From Sepiola atlantica (lineage: Eukaryota; Mollusca; Cephalopoda; Sepiida; Sepiolidae), in contig OY744535.1 in assembly GCA_963556195.1 (NCBI GenBank), positions 95,480,353 through 95,544,352 on the forward strand: a DNA stretch of 64,000 nt, read 5' to 3'. Shown here piece after piece: positions 11,812 through 23,520 of this stretch (the stretch's first letter is position 1; each line of letters starts with the position of its first letter). Below the pieces are notes generated by a model that was given only the letters and a program-made list of their open reading frames with translations, made no database searches and was not told the DNA's origin. A program made the position numbers and the translations under genes.

Positions 11812-12297
11812 CAAATTGCATTTCATTAAATAAATGCCTTCTAATGTGAAAAAAAACATTATATTATAACTTTTCTGCTACTATATGTACTATCATCACA
11901 CTATATCGACATAACACTGCCCCGGGGAGCGTCGCCGTTTCGGAGTCTCTCTCGTACATTCGTACATTCGTACATTCGACGTGGCATATAATCAAAACAA
12001 AATATATAACAATGTCAGATTTTTATTTTCATTGAAAAAGAGCACCCCCCCCCCAAAAAAAAAAGTTTGAATTTTTTCTTTTTTTAATATTTTGTCTCGG
12101 CCACGTCTCTAAAGAAGAACCCCAAATTCTACTCAAAGAGCTACTTTCCTCGAATCGCTTCTATTTTGAATTCTCTCCCTTTTCTTTGTTTCTCCGACTG
12201 TACCAATACGGATACATTTGAATGTAATGTAAATAAACATCTAGCTGTTACAACTCTCAGCTTAGGATGCATCCTTTACATCTAACCCATTATTCAA

Positions 12298-12350
12298 TCT
12301 GACCCTAACCCTGACCCTAACCCTGACCCTAACACTGACCCTAACACTTT
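12298..12350 (-). repeat. degenerate CCCTAA/CCCTGA tract
   Basis: Alternating CTGACC and CTAACC/CTAACA units, a short interstitial telomere-like array with a regular variant unit. Confidence 0.75.
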
Positions 12351-12407
12351 TACGCATCAGTGGCAATATACCTCGTTTAAGGGTGAATACAAGTTCGGAA
12401 AGATACA

Positions 12408-12480
12408 TCTGAAGAAGGTTAAAACGTTGTGAGAATAACACCTCAGATGAGAATAGTAGTCCGAAAGATTCAAGTTATGT
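12408..12480 (+). repeat. GAAACGTTGTG-family repeat with collapsed hammerhead
   Basis: Contains CTGAAGA (12411-12417), AGGTT and AAAACGTTGTGAG, followed by a tail (CAGATGAGAATAGTAGTCCG) that recurs at 15395-15490, 48195-48275 and, reversed, 45545-45620. Other copies keep GG...CC before GAAACG. I read the family as hammerhead-derived with a lost stem II here. Confidence 0.35.
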
Positions 12481-12993
12481 ACACTTTTAGAGAGTTTTTA
12501 ATCATCTCCATTGCATCGCAGAATAACTATTTTAGAACTAATTATTTAACTAAAGGTGTTACGTGTATTAAACAGTATATCTGGGGCCCTTAACTGGCGA
12601 AATAGAATTTGAAGTAAGATTCCTTATTTCCTTGTTTTTTTTTTACTTCGAACCGCCACCTCTTAAAATAGACTTCTGAACAGAAATAATGATTGTGAGT
12701 GACGCCGTGGGTGAAATTTCATGGATTGTTGCCGAAAAACTAATGAAGGCGCACATGCATATTCGTGAGGTTGGCAAATGTTGATTTTCTCTTCGTGTTA
12801 GACACCAGAAATATTTAAATGACATTTGCAAACAGTGCCGCTTTCCGTTTGTGTGAGAGTGTGGGTATCGATCGTCACACGAACATTTTGCTGTTTGTTT
12901 TTTTTCCGAGGATAATTACATCGAAGGTCACGTGTTCTATTTTGGTATGTCAGGAATATCGATGCAGGTCACAATTTTCGACCGGTGCTTCTA

Positions 12994-12997
<4 letters not shown>

Positions 12998-13051
<54 letters not shown>
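12998..13051. repeat. (TA)n tract
   Basis: Lies 15 bases 3' of the minus-strand hammerhead at 13066-13110. Confidence 0.9.
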
Positions 13052-13055
<4 letters not shown>

Positions 13056-13065
13056 TATTTTAATA

Positions 13066-13496
<431 letters not shown>

Positions 13497-13553
<57 letters not shown>
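13497..13553. repeat. (TA)n tract
   Basis: Lies 18 bases 3' of the decayed minus-strand hammerhead at 13571-13600. Confidence 0.9.
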
Positions 13554-13554
<1 letters not shown>

Positions 13555-13570
13555 CTATTTATTATTATTA

Positions 13571-13677
13571 CTTGCATGCTTATGCAACCTTCAGTGTAGG
13601 AGATGCTAAATAATACCGATCAACGGATTCGAACGCAACTGAAAAGTAATCTTTGACTCTGAAGCCTATTATTCCAC

Positions 13678-13679
<2 letters not shown>
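13571..13679 (-). mobile_element. tRNA-promoter/hammerhead composite, decayed copy 4
   Basis: Minus strand: tRNA-like 5' part with a perfect B box GTTCGAATC (13634-13626), stem I half CCTACA (13600-13595), core changed to CTGAAGG, and TTGCATAAGCAT for stem II. GAAA and the palindromic stem III are lost. Clearly the same architecture as 13066-13256, now inactive. Confidence 0.55.

Positions 13680-13731
<52 letters not shown>
13680..13731. repeat. (TA)n tract
   Basis: Fifty bases of TA between the decayed composite and the next dispersed repeat. Confidence 0.9.
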
Positions 13732-13732
<1 letters not shown>

Positions 13733-13736
<4 letters not shown>

Positions 13737-13885
13737 GAGATTGTAGTTAGCTTGAAGCATTGCTGGTAAATGTAAGTGTAAATTAGTCGTCCAAGGCTAT
13801 AGCAATGCGATGTGGTTGCCGTGAGATGGAAAAGTGAAAAGAAATAAACGCAGGGAGAGAGTGAAACTCAAAACGATTTATTAAT
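13733..13885 (+). repeat. dispersed repeat, related to 60028-60180
   Basis: TGTAGTTAGCTTGAAGCATT and the following 140 bases resemble the sequence after 60028 (GGTAGTTTGCTTGAAGCATT). Both lie beside (TA)n tracts. Unclassified. Confidence 0.5.
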
Positions 13886-14255
13886 AATCTCACGAAAACT
13901 GATTAAATACCAAATAGTATTTTTTTTTTTTTTTTTGGTAAGTAACAGATCGGCAAAGGGTAATCTTAAATTTTCGAAAGAACAACTTTCATTATCAGAA
14001 GACAACAATAGAAGACCGAGAGGGTCGGAAAAACGGGAAAAAAATATATAATATGAAGTAATAAAATAAGGTGTCAATCAAATTTTATTAGAATTCAAAG
14101 TTCATGCAAAGCATCCTTAAGTCCTTAGCTCATGAGTTTTCAAAGATAATTCTTCTCTTCAGATATGCTCTATCCAGTATATTGAGCTTCAGTTTTTTAT
14201 CCGGATGTTTCACTAATTATAAGATATTAGTTGACGCTTATATCTTTTGTTGGAT

Positions 14256-14260
<5 letters not shown>

Positions 14261-14327
<67 letters not shown>

Positions 14328-14361
14328 GTGTGGGTGTGCGTGTGTGTGTGTGAGTGTGTGT
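14261..14361. repeat. (TA)n followed by (GT)n
   Basis: Sixty-five bases of TA, then a GGGTGTG/TGTGTG stretch, on the 3' side of the minus-strand hammerhead relic at 14407. Confidence 0.9.
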
Positions 14362-14406
14362 AAAATGAATAAGAGAAGCCAAAACATTTGTTGTTATTTA
14401 TGTATT

Positions 14407-14446
14407 TATCAACGGTTCGTCTTTATTGAAAGACTTCCTCAGTATG
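14407..14446 (-). ncRNA. hammerhead-like relic, ACGT-palindrome family copy 2
   Basis: Minus strand: intact core CTGAGGA (14442-14436) and stem II GTCTTT/AAAGAC, then GAAC instead of GAAA (14418-14415), CGTT and GATA. The lost A15.1 and a weak stem I suggest it no longer cleaves. Confidence 0.55.
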
Positions 14447-14608
14447 TAGAAACAATGAACAACAAATGATGTCTGATTTGTATACATTGCTTCTTCATCC
14501 TAAGCAAGTCTTTTGGATCAAGGCAAAACGTGGACGAATACGGAATAACATAGTTTTTGGCTTTCTTGTTTTCTGTTTCCATTATGTAGTATCATTTTAT
14601 CCCCATGT

Positions 14609-14804
<196 letters not shown>

Positions 14805-14980
14805 TTACTAATCCAGGGTATGTTTGTATCCACCGTGTAAACATTAGGAGAATCTATAGTGTGTCTATATAATAGCGCTAAAGCACAAACTTCTTCAATA
14901 TGAACAGTTATAAAATGAACATGCTTTACACCCTTGATAAGTATGAAGTTTATTTAATCTATTCTCGAAACAAAAACATG

Positions 14981-14983
<3 letters not shown>

Positions 14984-15029
<46 letters not shown>

Positions 15030-15150
15030 CATGTATCCACATAAAATGTCATAAGGAAATATAATATTTTATATATAAATTTCCAGTATTTACAGCAACA
15101 ATTCTCGATACGTAAGTAAAGCTTGGTAGTAAGTTATGAAAATATATTTG
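14984..15150 (+). repeat. (TA)n plus dispersed repeat copy 2
   Basis: A 40-base (TA)n tract runs directly into TTTCATGTATCCACATAAAA and the following 110 bases shared with 10782-10920. Confidence 0.75.
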
Positions 15151-15394
15151 TGGCAATTAAGTTACACTGAGGCTTCGGCGTTTCAGTTCGGGGAAGAATC
15201 GTAATGCTAAAATGCCTGACAGGTACCTCTGGGGATGAAACGCGGAAACCTCTGTGTAGCTTAATTGCGATAAATATATTTTCATAACTTACTATATATA
15301 TATATTCTAAATATATAAATAGGCAGGTTCTCGGCATGGTTCTTACAACATGGTTGTGTCGAACTCGGGAATCTGGATGGTCGAAATTCCGCAG

Positions 15395-15490
15395 TTCGAA
15401 GGTAACCTGAAAAACGTCGCAGGTTACATCGGCCGAAACGTTGTGATAAAACCTACCGAAGATGAGCACAGTAGTTCGAATATAGCAAAT
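15395..15490 (+). repeat. GAAACGTTGTG-family repeat, copy 2
   Basis: CTGAAAAACGTCGCAGG, TTACATCGGCCGAAACG and TTGTGATAAAAC, with a tail also found at 48215 and, reversed, at 45545-45620. The pattern resembles a hammerhead with a damaged core (CTGAAAA for CTGANGA). Confidence 0.4.
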
Positions 15491-15586
15491 TCTACAAATT
15501 ATCAACCCTCAACTAAAAAATTCCGTAACATTTAATGAATCGTACAGTAGTTTAAAGAAGGAATATATCAATAACCTTTGTTCGTT

Positions 15587-15634
15587 TCCTGAACCCATGT
15601 ATTTTCAAAAATGAAAGCTTTCATCATCAGAGGA
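15587..15634 (-). ncRNA. hammerhead-like relic
   Basis: Minus strand: stem I TCCT (15634-15631)/AGGA (15590-15587), core CTGATGA (15630-15624) and GAAA (15606-15603). A 12-base near-palindrome (two changes from AACCCATGGGTT) in the stem III position ends in TC. Stem II is not clean, with excess T before GAAA. Confidence 0.4.
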
Positions 15635-15979
15635 GATCATGAGTAAAAAATGTTTTACCACCAGAACAAATTTCAAAACATTAAAAAATATGAAAATACA
15701 AAAATATACATTTTTTTTGCAAAGGATATCCATATAAATGGAAAAATGTAACATGTCCCAAAAAAGTAAATCTAGGATATTATGAATGTCAATCAAATTA
15801 ATATAGCAGACAGTGTTCTAGAAATTCGTATAAAAAAGGGTACAACTCCGATGTCTAAATTCATTGGTAAAAAATGTGCGACTCACCAGAGAAGAATATA
15901 AATCAGCCAATACAACTCTCACAAGTAGAACATGTGATTAAAGGTCTTACACGATCACATTCAGAATGAGAAGAGGTTC

Positions 15980-17375
15980 AAGAAATCCAATAAAGAAAAA
16001 GGAAAATAACACACGGAACGATAAAGAAGAAGGAGAAAGTAGGGAGAGAAAAAAGAAAGAACAGAAGGAAATGAGAAAAAGAAGGATAAAGTTTAAAGTT
16101 TAATATAAATATACATGAAGCAGGAAAAATATATAATAAAGATAGGTATAAAAGATTGAAGATAAGCAAGACATGCAAAGCGGAAAGAATAGAAAAAACG
16201 TTAAGAGAAATATGCAAAAGAAATAGTTAGAAAAAAGAAGGAAAAAAAAGAAAATGTAAAGAAAAAAAGAAACAAGAAAAAACAAGAAAAAAAAGAATAA
16301 CGAAAAATAGATTAATTAAAAGCTGTTAAAGGAAAAAATATTAAAAGTTTAAAAGAAATATGCACAACAATATGTAGAAAAACGAAAAAAAAAGGAGGAA
16401 AAAAGAAAAATTCGAAAAGAAATAGAAAAAAGAAAAAAAAGAAACATGTTAAGTAGATAAAGTAAAAGCTGCTAAAGGAAATAAAATTAAAAAGTTGAAA
16501 AAAGAAATATGTAGAAAAAAGAAAAAAAACGAAAAAAATAGTAAAAAGAAAAGAAAAAAGAAAGAATAAGGAAAAATAGATGAATTAAAAGCTGCTAAAG
16601 GAAAGAAAATAAAAAAGTTGTTAAAAAGAAATATGTACAAAAAAGAAAAAAGAAAAAAAATAGAAAAAAGAAAAGAAAAAAGAAAGAATTACGAAAATAG
16701 ATCAATTAAACGCTGCATAGTAAAGAAAATAAAAAAAGTTAAAAAGAAATATGTAGAAAAAAGAAAAAAGAAAAAAAAGAAAACAAATAGAAAAAAGAAA
16801 AGGAAACAGAAAGAATTACGAAAAATAGATAAATTAAAAGCTGCTAAGGGAAGAAAATAAAAAAGTTTTAGAGAAATATTAAAAAAATATGAGATCATAT
16901 TTTTAAGAAATTAAATAAATAGAAAAAATACAAAAAATAAATAAAAAGAAAGAAAAACCAAGCTTGTAATGAAAGAAAATAAAAAAAAGTTAAAAAGAAA
17001 TATGCCAAAAAAATATTTAAAAAAAAGAAAAAAAAGAAAAAAGAAGAAAAAAAGAAAAGAAAAAAGAAAGAATTACGAAAAATAAATAAATTAAATGCTG
17101 CTAAGGAAAGAAAATAAAAAGTTAAAGAGAAATATTCAAAAAATATGTAGAAAAAATGTTTAAAAATTAAATAAATAGCAAAAAAGAAAGAAAAGCGAAC
17201 AAAAAAGAAAAAAGTAAAGAAAGAAAAGAAGGAATAACGAAAGATAGATAAATTAAAAAGCTGGTAAGAAAAATAAGAAAAAAAAATAAAAAAGAAAAAA
17301 GGAAAGAAAAAAATAAAGAAAAACGAAAAGTAAATAAATTAAAAGCTGCTGAGGAAAGAGAAAGGAAACATAGGT
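15980..17375 (+). repeat. purine-only degenerate tandem repeat
   Basis: About 1.4 kb almost purely of A and G on this strand. A ~120-150 base unit marked by ATTAAAAGCTGCTAAAGGAAA recurs near 16316, 16465, 16585, 16835 and 17335, with degenerate copies between. Lysine-rich or phenylalanine-rich open frames across it are artefacts of composition. Confidence 0.8.
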
Positions 17376-17485
17376 GGGAGATAAAAAGGTTAATTTAGAC
17401 AGAAAATGATCTTGTCAATAATTAAAGTCAAAACCCAGTATGCGAATGGGTTGAGTCCAGTCCAGTCAATCTAGCTAATTTTTTG

Positions 17486-17621
17486 GCTGAACCTCAAACA
17501 AATTGCTAACAAATGTTTTTAACTTTGATATTTGGCATGAATACCCTCTCTTTCAGATAAAAATAAAGTTTACCAAAATTAACCTTGCGGAAAAGTGGTC
17601 CACAGCCGCCATCTTTAAAGA
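17486..17621 (+). repeat. left terminal inverted repeat
   Basis: Pairs with 21421-21554, with scattered mismatches over about 135 bases. The outer limit is uncertain by a few bases. Confidence 0.75.
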
Positions 17622-17848
17622 TTGCCGCCGATTCTAGCTTTCCCTCTCCAAACTTAATTTCTGTAAATTCATCTTCAAAAATACCAAATGTAGCAATATG
17701 AAATTGGATAAAACCAACAGTTTTCATAAAGTTAAATATAATTATAACTTTTTATGCCTTATTTTTGTCTCCTCTGATGTATACAGCAGAAGCTGAATAT
17801 TCTGTTATATTCTAATTTAAGGTTAGCCAAAGTGAAGTACCGATAATT

Positions 17849-20800
17849 ATGGATGCTGACAAGTGTGCTATTTGCAACAATGAACTGTCAAGTAATGAAT
17901 AAACATTTATCGTCAGCCAGAAGGGCATTGATTCATTTAACAGAGCTTCTGAACAACGTGGAGAGAAGATTATAATTCAGATTGGTCAACGTATTCACAA
18001 GAAATGCAGACAGCGTTGGATCAACACCAAATACCTAGAAATTGACCGTAAAAATATGCCAACCCATGATGAAATGCTATCCTGTAAAAGCCGCTCTTTG
18101 TGGGTGTTTAACTTTAAGGAACATTGTCTGTTTGTGGTGCTGGAGCAAAATCTGATAGAATGAAAAGAGATGTTGATGTTTCTTATGTAGAAATATTTGA
18201 GTTTAAGGACAGAGTGTTAAAGGTTTGTGAGAAAGTCCGAAGAAATGATGGCTGGACATCCACTGTTAAAGGTAGAATAGCTTATGTAGCTGACTCGTTT
18301 TTCAAAAGAAGCACGTTACCACAGAACATGTTTTACAAACTTTGATTCCAATAAAATACATTCCTAAGGCATTCTTCTAAGAAACAAAACCTTGGTAGAC
18401 CAGAGGATTCAGAGAGAAAGCAGGCATTTCTGGAAGTTGCTAAATATTTGCAGCAAAATGACGAGGAGCAATTCACCATTGTCGATCTTGTTAAAAAAAA
18501 TGGGGAAAATTATCGAGGGCACTAACTTTGAACCATACAGTCTCTCATACATGAAATCTCGATTGTTAGAACATTTCAAAGACAAAATAATTGTGACTAA
18601 AATTAATGTGAAACATTCTTAAGTGCAGCAAAATGTATTCGCCATGAATTCTATGCACAGAGCCGCTAAACAGACGATTAAGAATCCGAGACAATTAGAA
18701 TCATAGAGACAGCAGTCAAGCTTATCAAGAATGACATTAAAGGTATCCAGACAAGTTCAGAATATTACCCGTTTAAGTTATGGCACTAGTGACCAGCAAC
18801 AGAGGGCTACTTCAGCCAGAAAAGAGCGAGCTGTGAGGGATACATGATAGCTCCTTGCGTTTCTCTAGACATATGACCCTTTCCCGGAAGATCCGTCTAT
18901 TCACAGCATTTCAAGTGGAGTAACTGGAGACAGAAAGGTGAATGTAGACAGAGCAAACTGAATAGGAGAGGCAATCATAGCTTCAATGGTTGGAGAAAAT
19001 GTCCACGAGTACACTTTTAAAAGAAAGGATCAGGCAATTACACTTGGGTCAAAAGTTTCGCTCAGCAAAGATGAAACAGTTGAGACTGATCCACAACTTC
19101 TATTTCAGAGACTGCGTGCTATCTACCAATGAACCCTCAACTCAGCAGCAGCAAGAACATTGCCAGTATGAGCTTTGTGGTTACCCACCTGCACTTTTTG
19201 ATTCATTCGGACAACCACTTTGGCAGACGCAATATGGGAATTGAAATCTCTTGTACAATCAGGTCCACAGTCTTCAGATTCACAGTATATCTTAGATGGT
19301 GGAGCACTACTTCAACGCCTCCCATGGCAAAACAACACACATTTGATTAGATCTGTGCCCAATACCACAGATATGTCACAACTTAATATGGAAAAGCATG
19401 CATTGTCTTTGATGGATATGAAAGTGGTCAATCCATTAAAGACGCGACTCACCGACGCCGAGCAAGGGGCTCTGTTTGTGTCAATGTGTCACTAACCCCT
19501 TTAATGGTGTTCTAATTAAAAAAGGATGTATTTCTAGCTAATCAAGAAAACAAACAATTGTTTATCCACTTGCTGGGAAAGTTTGGAGGAAGCAAGTTGT
19601 AAAGTAGTCCATGCATCTGAAGACGCTGATGTATTGATTGTGAAGACTGCTCTAGAACTGCCACAGAGAGGAGAAACCATTTTTTATAGCAAATGAAACT
19701 GACCTGTTGGTCCTTCTGTATCATCATGCCAATAGAGATTATGGTAACAACATATGCAGGCCACAAATAAAGGATAGTGCAAAAAGTGTGAAAGTCTGAA
19801 ACATCAAAAAGATGAGGACATATTTGAGAGATGTGGTCTGTTCCAACATTCTTTTCATCCATGCACTACTAGGTTGTGATTCTACATCCAGTGTTAATGG
19901 AATTGGGAAGGCAGCATCCCTTCGAAAGGTGATGAACAATAGAAACTTCCTCAAACTGGCAGAAGTGTTTGGCAGGGATAGCAGCGCAGAAGGGGTTATT
20001 GAAGCTGGGTAGAAAGCTTTCTTGTGCCTGTACAATGGTAATGATGGGGAAAAATCAATCATCTCCGACTGAGACGCTTGGTCTGTTCCAACATTCTTTT
20101 CATCGATGAACTACTGGGTTGTGATTCTACATCCAGTGTTTATGGAATTGGGAAGGCAGCATCCCTTCGAAAGGTGATGAACAATAGAAACTTCCTCAAA
20201 CTGGAGAAGTGTTTGGCAGGGATAGCAGCGCAGAAGGGGTTATTGAAGCTGGGTAGAAAGCTTTCTTGTGCCTGTACAATGGTAATGATGGGGAAAAATC
20301 AATCATCTCCGACTGAGACGCTTGGTCTGTTCCAACATTCTTTTCATCGATGAACTACTGGGTTGTGATTCTACATCCAGTGTTTATGGAATTGGGAAGG
20401 CAGCATCCCTTCGAAAGGTGATGAACAATAGAAACTTTCTCAAACTGGCAGAAGTGTTTGGCAAGGGTAGCAGTGCAGAAGCTGAAGAGAAGGCTTTAAT
20501 GTGCCTGTATAATTGTAATGATTGGGAAAACATCAATCATCTCCGACTGAGACGCTTTAAGGGAAATGTTGCAAAAAGCTCATGTTGAGGCCAAACCATT
20601 GCCACCAACAATAGCAGCAAATTCCACAGCCTTCGAGTTTACTTTCAAATTCATGAATGGAAATGTAGAAACCAGCTAAAACCTGACGAGTGGGGATGGA
20701 AACTTTTAGATAGGTAATTTCAACCTACCGGGACTGTCTAAATTTGTTGACTATAATCAGGTATAACTGTACTTCAGGGTTTACTACAGCAAGATACAGT

Positions 20801-20994
20801 TGCAGGTACATGGTATTGACTGTTCAAACTTGTGTGGTAATTGCAAAGGCCTCCACTGCAGCATCTCACCACAGCCAGATCTTGATGATAATAAAGTTAC
20901 CTTTGACCAGTTCTTGACAAGAAATGTTATCTGGTCCGTTCATGAACTTGTTATGTGGTGGTTATGCAAGAGCTTTGCCCCAGCATTCGACTAA
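17849..20994 (+). pseudogene. large invertebrate repeat protein with FEN1-like nuclease motifs, dead
   Basis: The start ATG at 17849 opens with a Cys pair (DKCAICNNELSSNE) then a stop. Homology continues through frames with a second Cys segment (HCLFCGAGAKSD, near 18121) and a block YILDGGALLQRLPW (about 19282-19325). A C-terminal Cys region follows (DCSNLCGNCKGLHC, about 20816-20857). The segment 19615-19935 reads EDADVLIVKTAL, frameshift, ETDLLVLLYHHAN, then LLGCDSTSSVNGIGKAA. Acidic pairs followed by GCD and a glycine-rich helix-hairpin turn are the order seen in FEN1/XPG (PIN-like) nucleases. The order of blocks matches a large uncharacterised protein family common in marine invertebrates, which I recognise but cannot name. 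Many stops and frameshifts and an internal triplication show it is non-functional. Confidence 0.7.
19832..20560 (+). repeat. 244-bp tandem triplication inside the dead gene
   Basis: The segment beginning GGTCTGTTCCAACATTC occurs with offsets of 245 and 244 bases (19836, 20081, 20325). Copies one and two are almost identical. The third keeps a slightly different 3' part (GGCAAGGGTAGCAGTGCAG) that runs into the rest of the gene. Confidence 0.85.
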
Positions 20995-21420
20995 CTGACC
21001 ATTTGTACTGTAAATTGTACTCATTTTGTACCTATTTTTATGAAATGTCAGCAATTAATGTGACAATTTTTGCCTTGAAAAAAGCTACTGTTTTTGTAAC
21101 TTCTATATTCATATTTGTATAAGAAATTTTAAAAAATGAAAACAATGGCAGGGATAGTCATTTTCTGGTGTTTGTTTATTATTAAGAATATAGCGACCTA
21201 TCATTACAATTTAAAACACCTAGAAAATGTCAAGCTGGCTTGGGGTGGGCCCTGTGTGGGTTTTCATGCAAAATATATTTTTTCATTTCTAATTTAATAA
21301 AGTTTTGTTTTGTTAGAAAAAAACGTTATTTTTTGTCAGTAATTGTCAGAAATAATGGACATACTTGTCAGTAAATGTCAGGAATTGTATGTCTCAAAAT
21401 TGTAATGTTGTTAAATTGGA

Positions 21421-21554
21421 TTTTAAAGATGGCGCCTGTTGACCCCTTTCCGCAAGGATAATTTTGGTAAACTTTTTTTTATTTGAAAAGAGAGGTTATT
21501 CATGCCAAATATCCAAATTAAAAACCTTTGTTAGCAATTTGTTTCAGGTTCAGT
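21421..21554 (-). repeat. right terminal inverted repeat
   Basis: Reverse of 17486-17621. Includes AAAGATGGCGCC, CCGCAAGGATAATTTTGGTA and the outer GGTTCAG. Confidence 0.75.
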
Positions 21555-21861
21555 CACATTTTTTATTGGACTATATCGCCAATGGTTATAGGAAGGAGAA
21601 ATAAGTAAGAATTTTAAAACATTGAAAGAAAAAATAATAAGATGAATAAAAAGGGGGAATAATAAATAACTAAATGAATTCTATAAAAATATTTTACGAT
21701 TTTATAGTTTAAAATTAACAATCTAAAATAATAAAAAAATAGTGTTTTCAATTTGAATGTATGAAGTAATACGATTAACAATATAATATAAAAATGAATA
21801 AATAAAATTAAATTAACGTTTTTTATATTCCATCTGAAGGAAGGATGAACTTCTAATTCAC

Positions 21862-21935
21862 CGTGATGAGATCTCAGTTTTTAACAGCTGTAGATCGATA
21901 ACATCGACATGCCAGTGTCACAGATTTTGTGCATG
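21862..21935 (+). ncRNA. hammerhead-like relic, GATC-stem family copy 3
   Basis: GTGATGA (core C3 and T4 changed), GATCTCAG..., TAGATCGATAACATCGACAT, and GTGTCACAGA. Stem II would be GATC/GATC. The segment matches both arms at 38739-38941. A (CA)n-(TA)n tract follows 115 bases 3'. Confidence 0.35.
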
Positions 21936-22050
21936 TCTGTTTGAATAAAAACAATCATATACATAAAAGTTCTATTCGATATTGAGCACTTTTTATAAGT
22001 CCGGTTGAAATTTATGCATTATGTGGATGTTTACTTTACCCTGATTACTA

Positions 22051-22062
22051 CACACACACACC

Positions 22063-22149
<87 letters not shown>
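22051..22149. repeat. (CA)n then (TA)n tract
   Basis: Compound dinucleotide repeat, 33 bases of CA followed by 66 of TA. Confidence 0.95.
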
Positions 22150-22152
<3 letters not shown>

Positions 22153-22315
22153 CGACGCGTCTTGTACAATTTAAATTTCTGTTCATTAAAGTTATTGCTT
22201 CTAACCGAAGATGGTTGCTTCCAATCAACTGAAATATCTTTGTAGAGCTTTTATAGATTTCAGTTTGTATTTTGTATGTTTGTTGATTCGCTTATCCTCA
22301 ATTCCATTTTTATTT

Positions 22316-22317
<2 letters not shown>

Positions 22318-22387
<70 letters not shown>

Positions 22388-22872
22388 GAAGAATGGAAAG
22401 GAATTAGAGAAGCAAAAGCCAAATCAAAATTTAATTCAAATGCTCAGAGCAAGGTATATTCCGCAAAAAGGCAATTTATTCAAGTTAAATTTTCCTTAAG
22501 CCAGTCTTTTCAAAGATCAAAATCTTATCATCAGAGGAAGTTGCTGGGATAGATAAGTTGGCAATGGCCAAGATTTAAAATTTGAAAAAAAGAAATAAAA
22601 GTTGTAGGGAAAGAAAACGCAGGGCAAAACTCTGCCCGAATGCAAGCAAATGTCCGATTGCTAAAAAGTCCGGTGGAAAATTTAACTTGAATAAATTGCT
22701 TTTTTGCGGAATATACCTTGCTCTGAGCATTTGAATTGAATTTTGATTTGGCTTTTGCTTCTCTAATTCCTTTCCATTCTTCTTCATATCTACCTGTTCT
22801 ATCCTGGATATTGAGCTGTATACTCTTCACAATAGGTTTTACCCCTCCTAAAAGTTCGCTTTTAGTACACCT

Positions 22873-22942
<70 letters not shown>
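22318..22942. repeat. divergent pair of Penelope tails bounded by (TA)n
   Basis: Outer (TA)n tracts lie at 22318-22384 and 22876-22942. The left arm 22384-22496 (minus-oriented tail) is the near-exact reverse of 22674-22787 (plus-oriented tail), both matching 4720-4830. The right arm ends with the TTCG hairpin (22848-22865). The space between the arms holds the pre-hammerhead tail on the minus strand. Confidence 0.85.
22491..22539 (-). ncRNA. hammerhead ribozyme, Penelope-tail family copy 3
   Basis: Minus strand: stem I TTCCT (22539-22535)/AGGAA, core CTGATGA (22534-22528), stem II AAGAT/ATCTT with loop TTTG, and GAAA (22511-22508). Stem III is shortened to AGACTGGCT, followed by TA. Core intact, stem III poor. 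The plus-oriented arm of the pair stops before this region, so only one ribozyme is present. Confidence 0.65.
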
Positions 22943-22945
<3 letters not shown>

Positions 22946-23099
22946 GAGTTCGAATGCAAATCGCGATAAATCCACTTAGTTTAAATGGCCAACCTAAACA
23001 ATAACACGTCGATTATTTATAATGTAGATTTTGTCTAAACGCTTATTTTGATTGAAAGCATAGACAAACAAGCCGTGCATGCGTGGTCCCCCTCTGTAT

Positions 23100-23520
23100 G
23101 TGACGAGTGTAAAATGTAATAAATTTGGGCAATTTGGGGAATTTTTTATCTCCCCCCCCCCTTTGACCCCCTGGGGGCGCGAACCAGATTTTTTCGAAGG
23201 TCAGTGATACTTAGTTTCTATTAGGAACAATTGCCTCCACATTTTGGCCAAGTTTCAGAAAAATTCAATGGATGGATCAAACGTTATGGGAGAAAAGGGT
23301 AATTTTCGGCCATTTCGAGGCTTTTTGACCCCCTGGGAGGGCTAACCATATTTTTTTTCAAAAATTGGAGATTGCCACTTTCTAACCTGACCAAAGTTAC
23401 AACTTCATGCAAAATTTCAGAGAAATTCAATGGATGGTTGCGGAGAAAAATCCGGACGGACACACACACGGACACACACACGGACGGAAATGCCTCAAAA
23501 CGTAGGTCTCCCAATTTTTT
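23100..23520 (+). repeat. dispersed repeat ending GGACGGACACACACACGG
   Basis: Two similar ~200-base halves, each with TTTGACCCCCTGGG, a CAAAGTT/CAAGTTTCAG step, and AAATTCAATGGATGG. The second ends in a (GGACACACACAC) stretch. A familiar kind of interspersed invertebrate repeat; no coding function seen. Confidence 0.55.

Larger units (their letters stand above)
17486..21554 (+). mobile_element. DNA element with ~135-bp terminal inverted repeats
   Basis: The sequence starting CTGAACCTCAAACAAATTGC at 17487 returns reversed, diverged, ending at 21553. Matching continues inward through AATTGCTAACAAA, TTTGGCATGAATA, GTTTACCAAAATTA, CCTTGCGGAAA and GCCATCTTTAAA. Between them lies one plus-strand gene relic (17849-20994). 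I found no convincing target-site duplication. The arrangement of inverted ends around a single large nuclease-like gene is that of a class II element, although the encoded family is not one of the transposases I know. Confidence 0.7.

Noticed and set aside
15180..15260. CTGACAGG...GATGAAACGC as a hammerhead
   Set aside because: The core is not CTGANGA and no stems pair.
16618..16860. Lys-rich protein (plus) and Phe-rich protein (minus)
   Set aside because: Composition artefact of the purine-only repeat.
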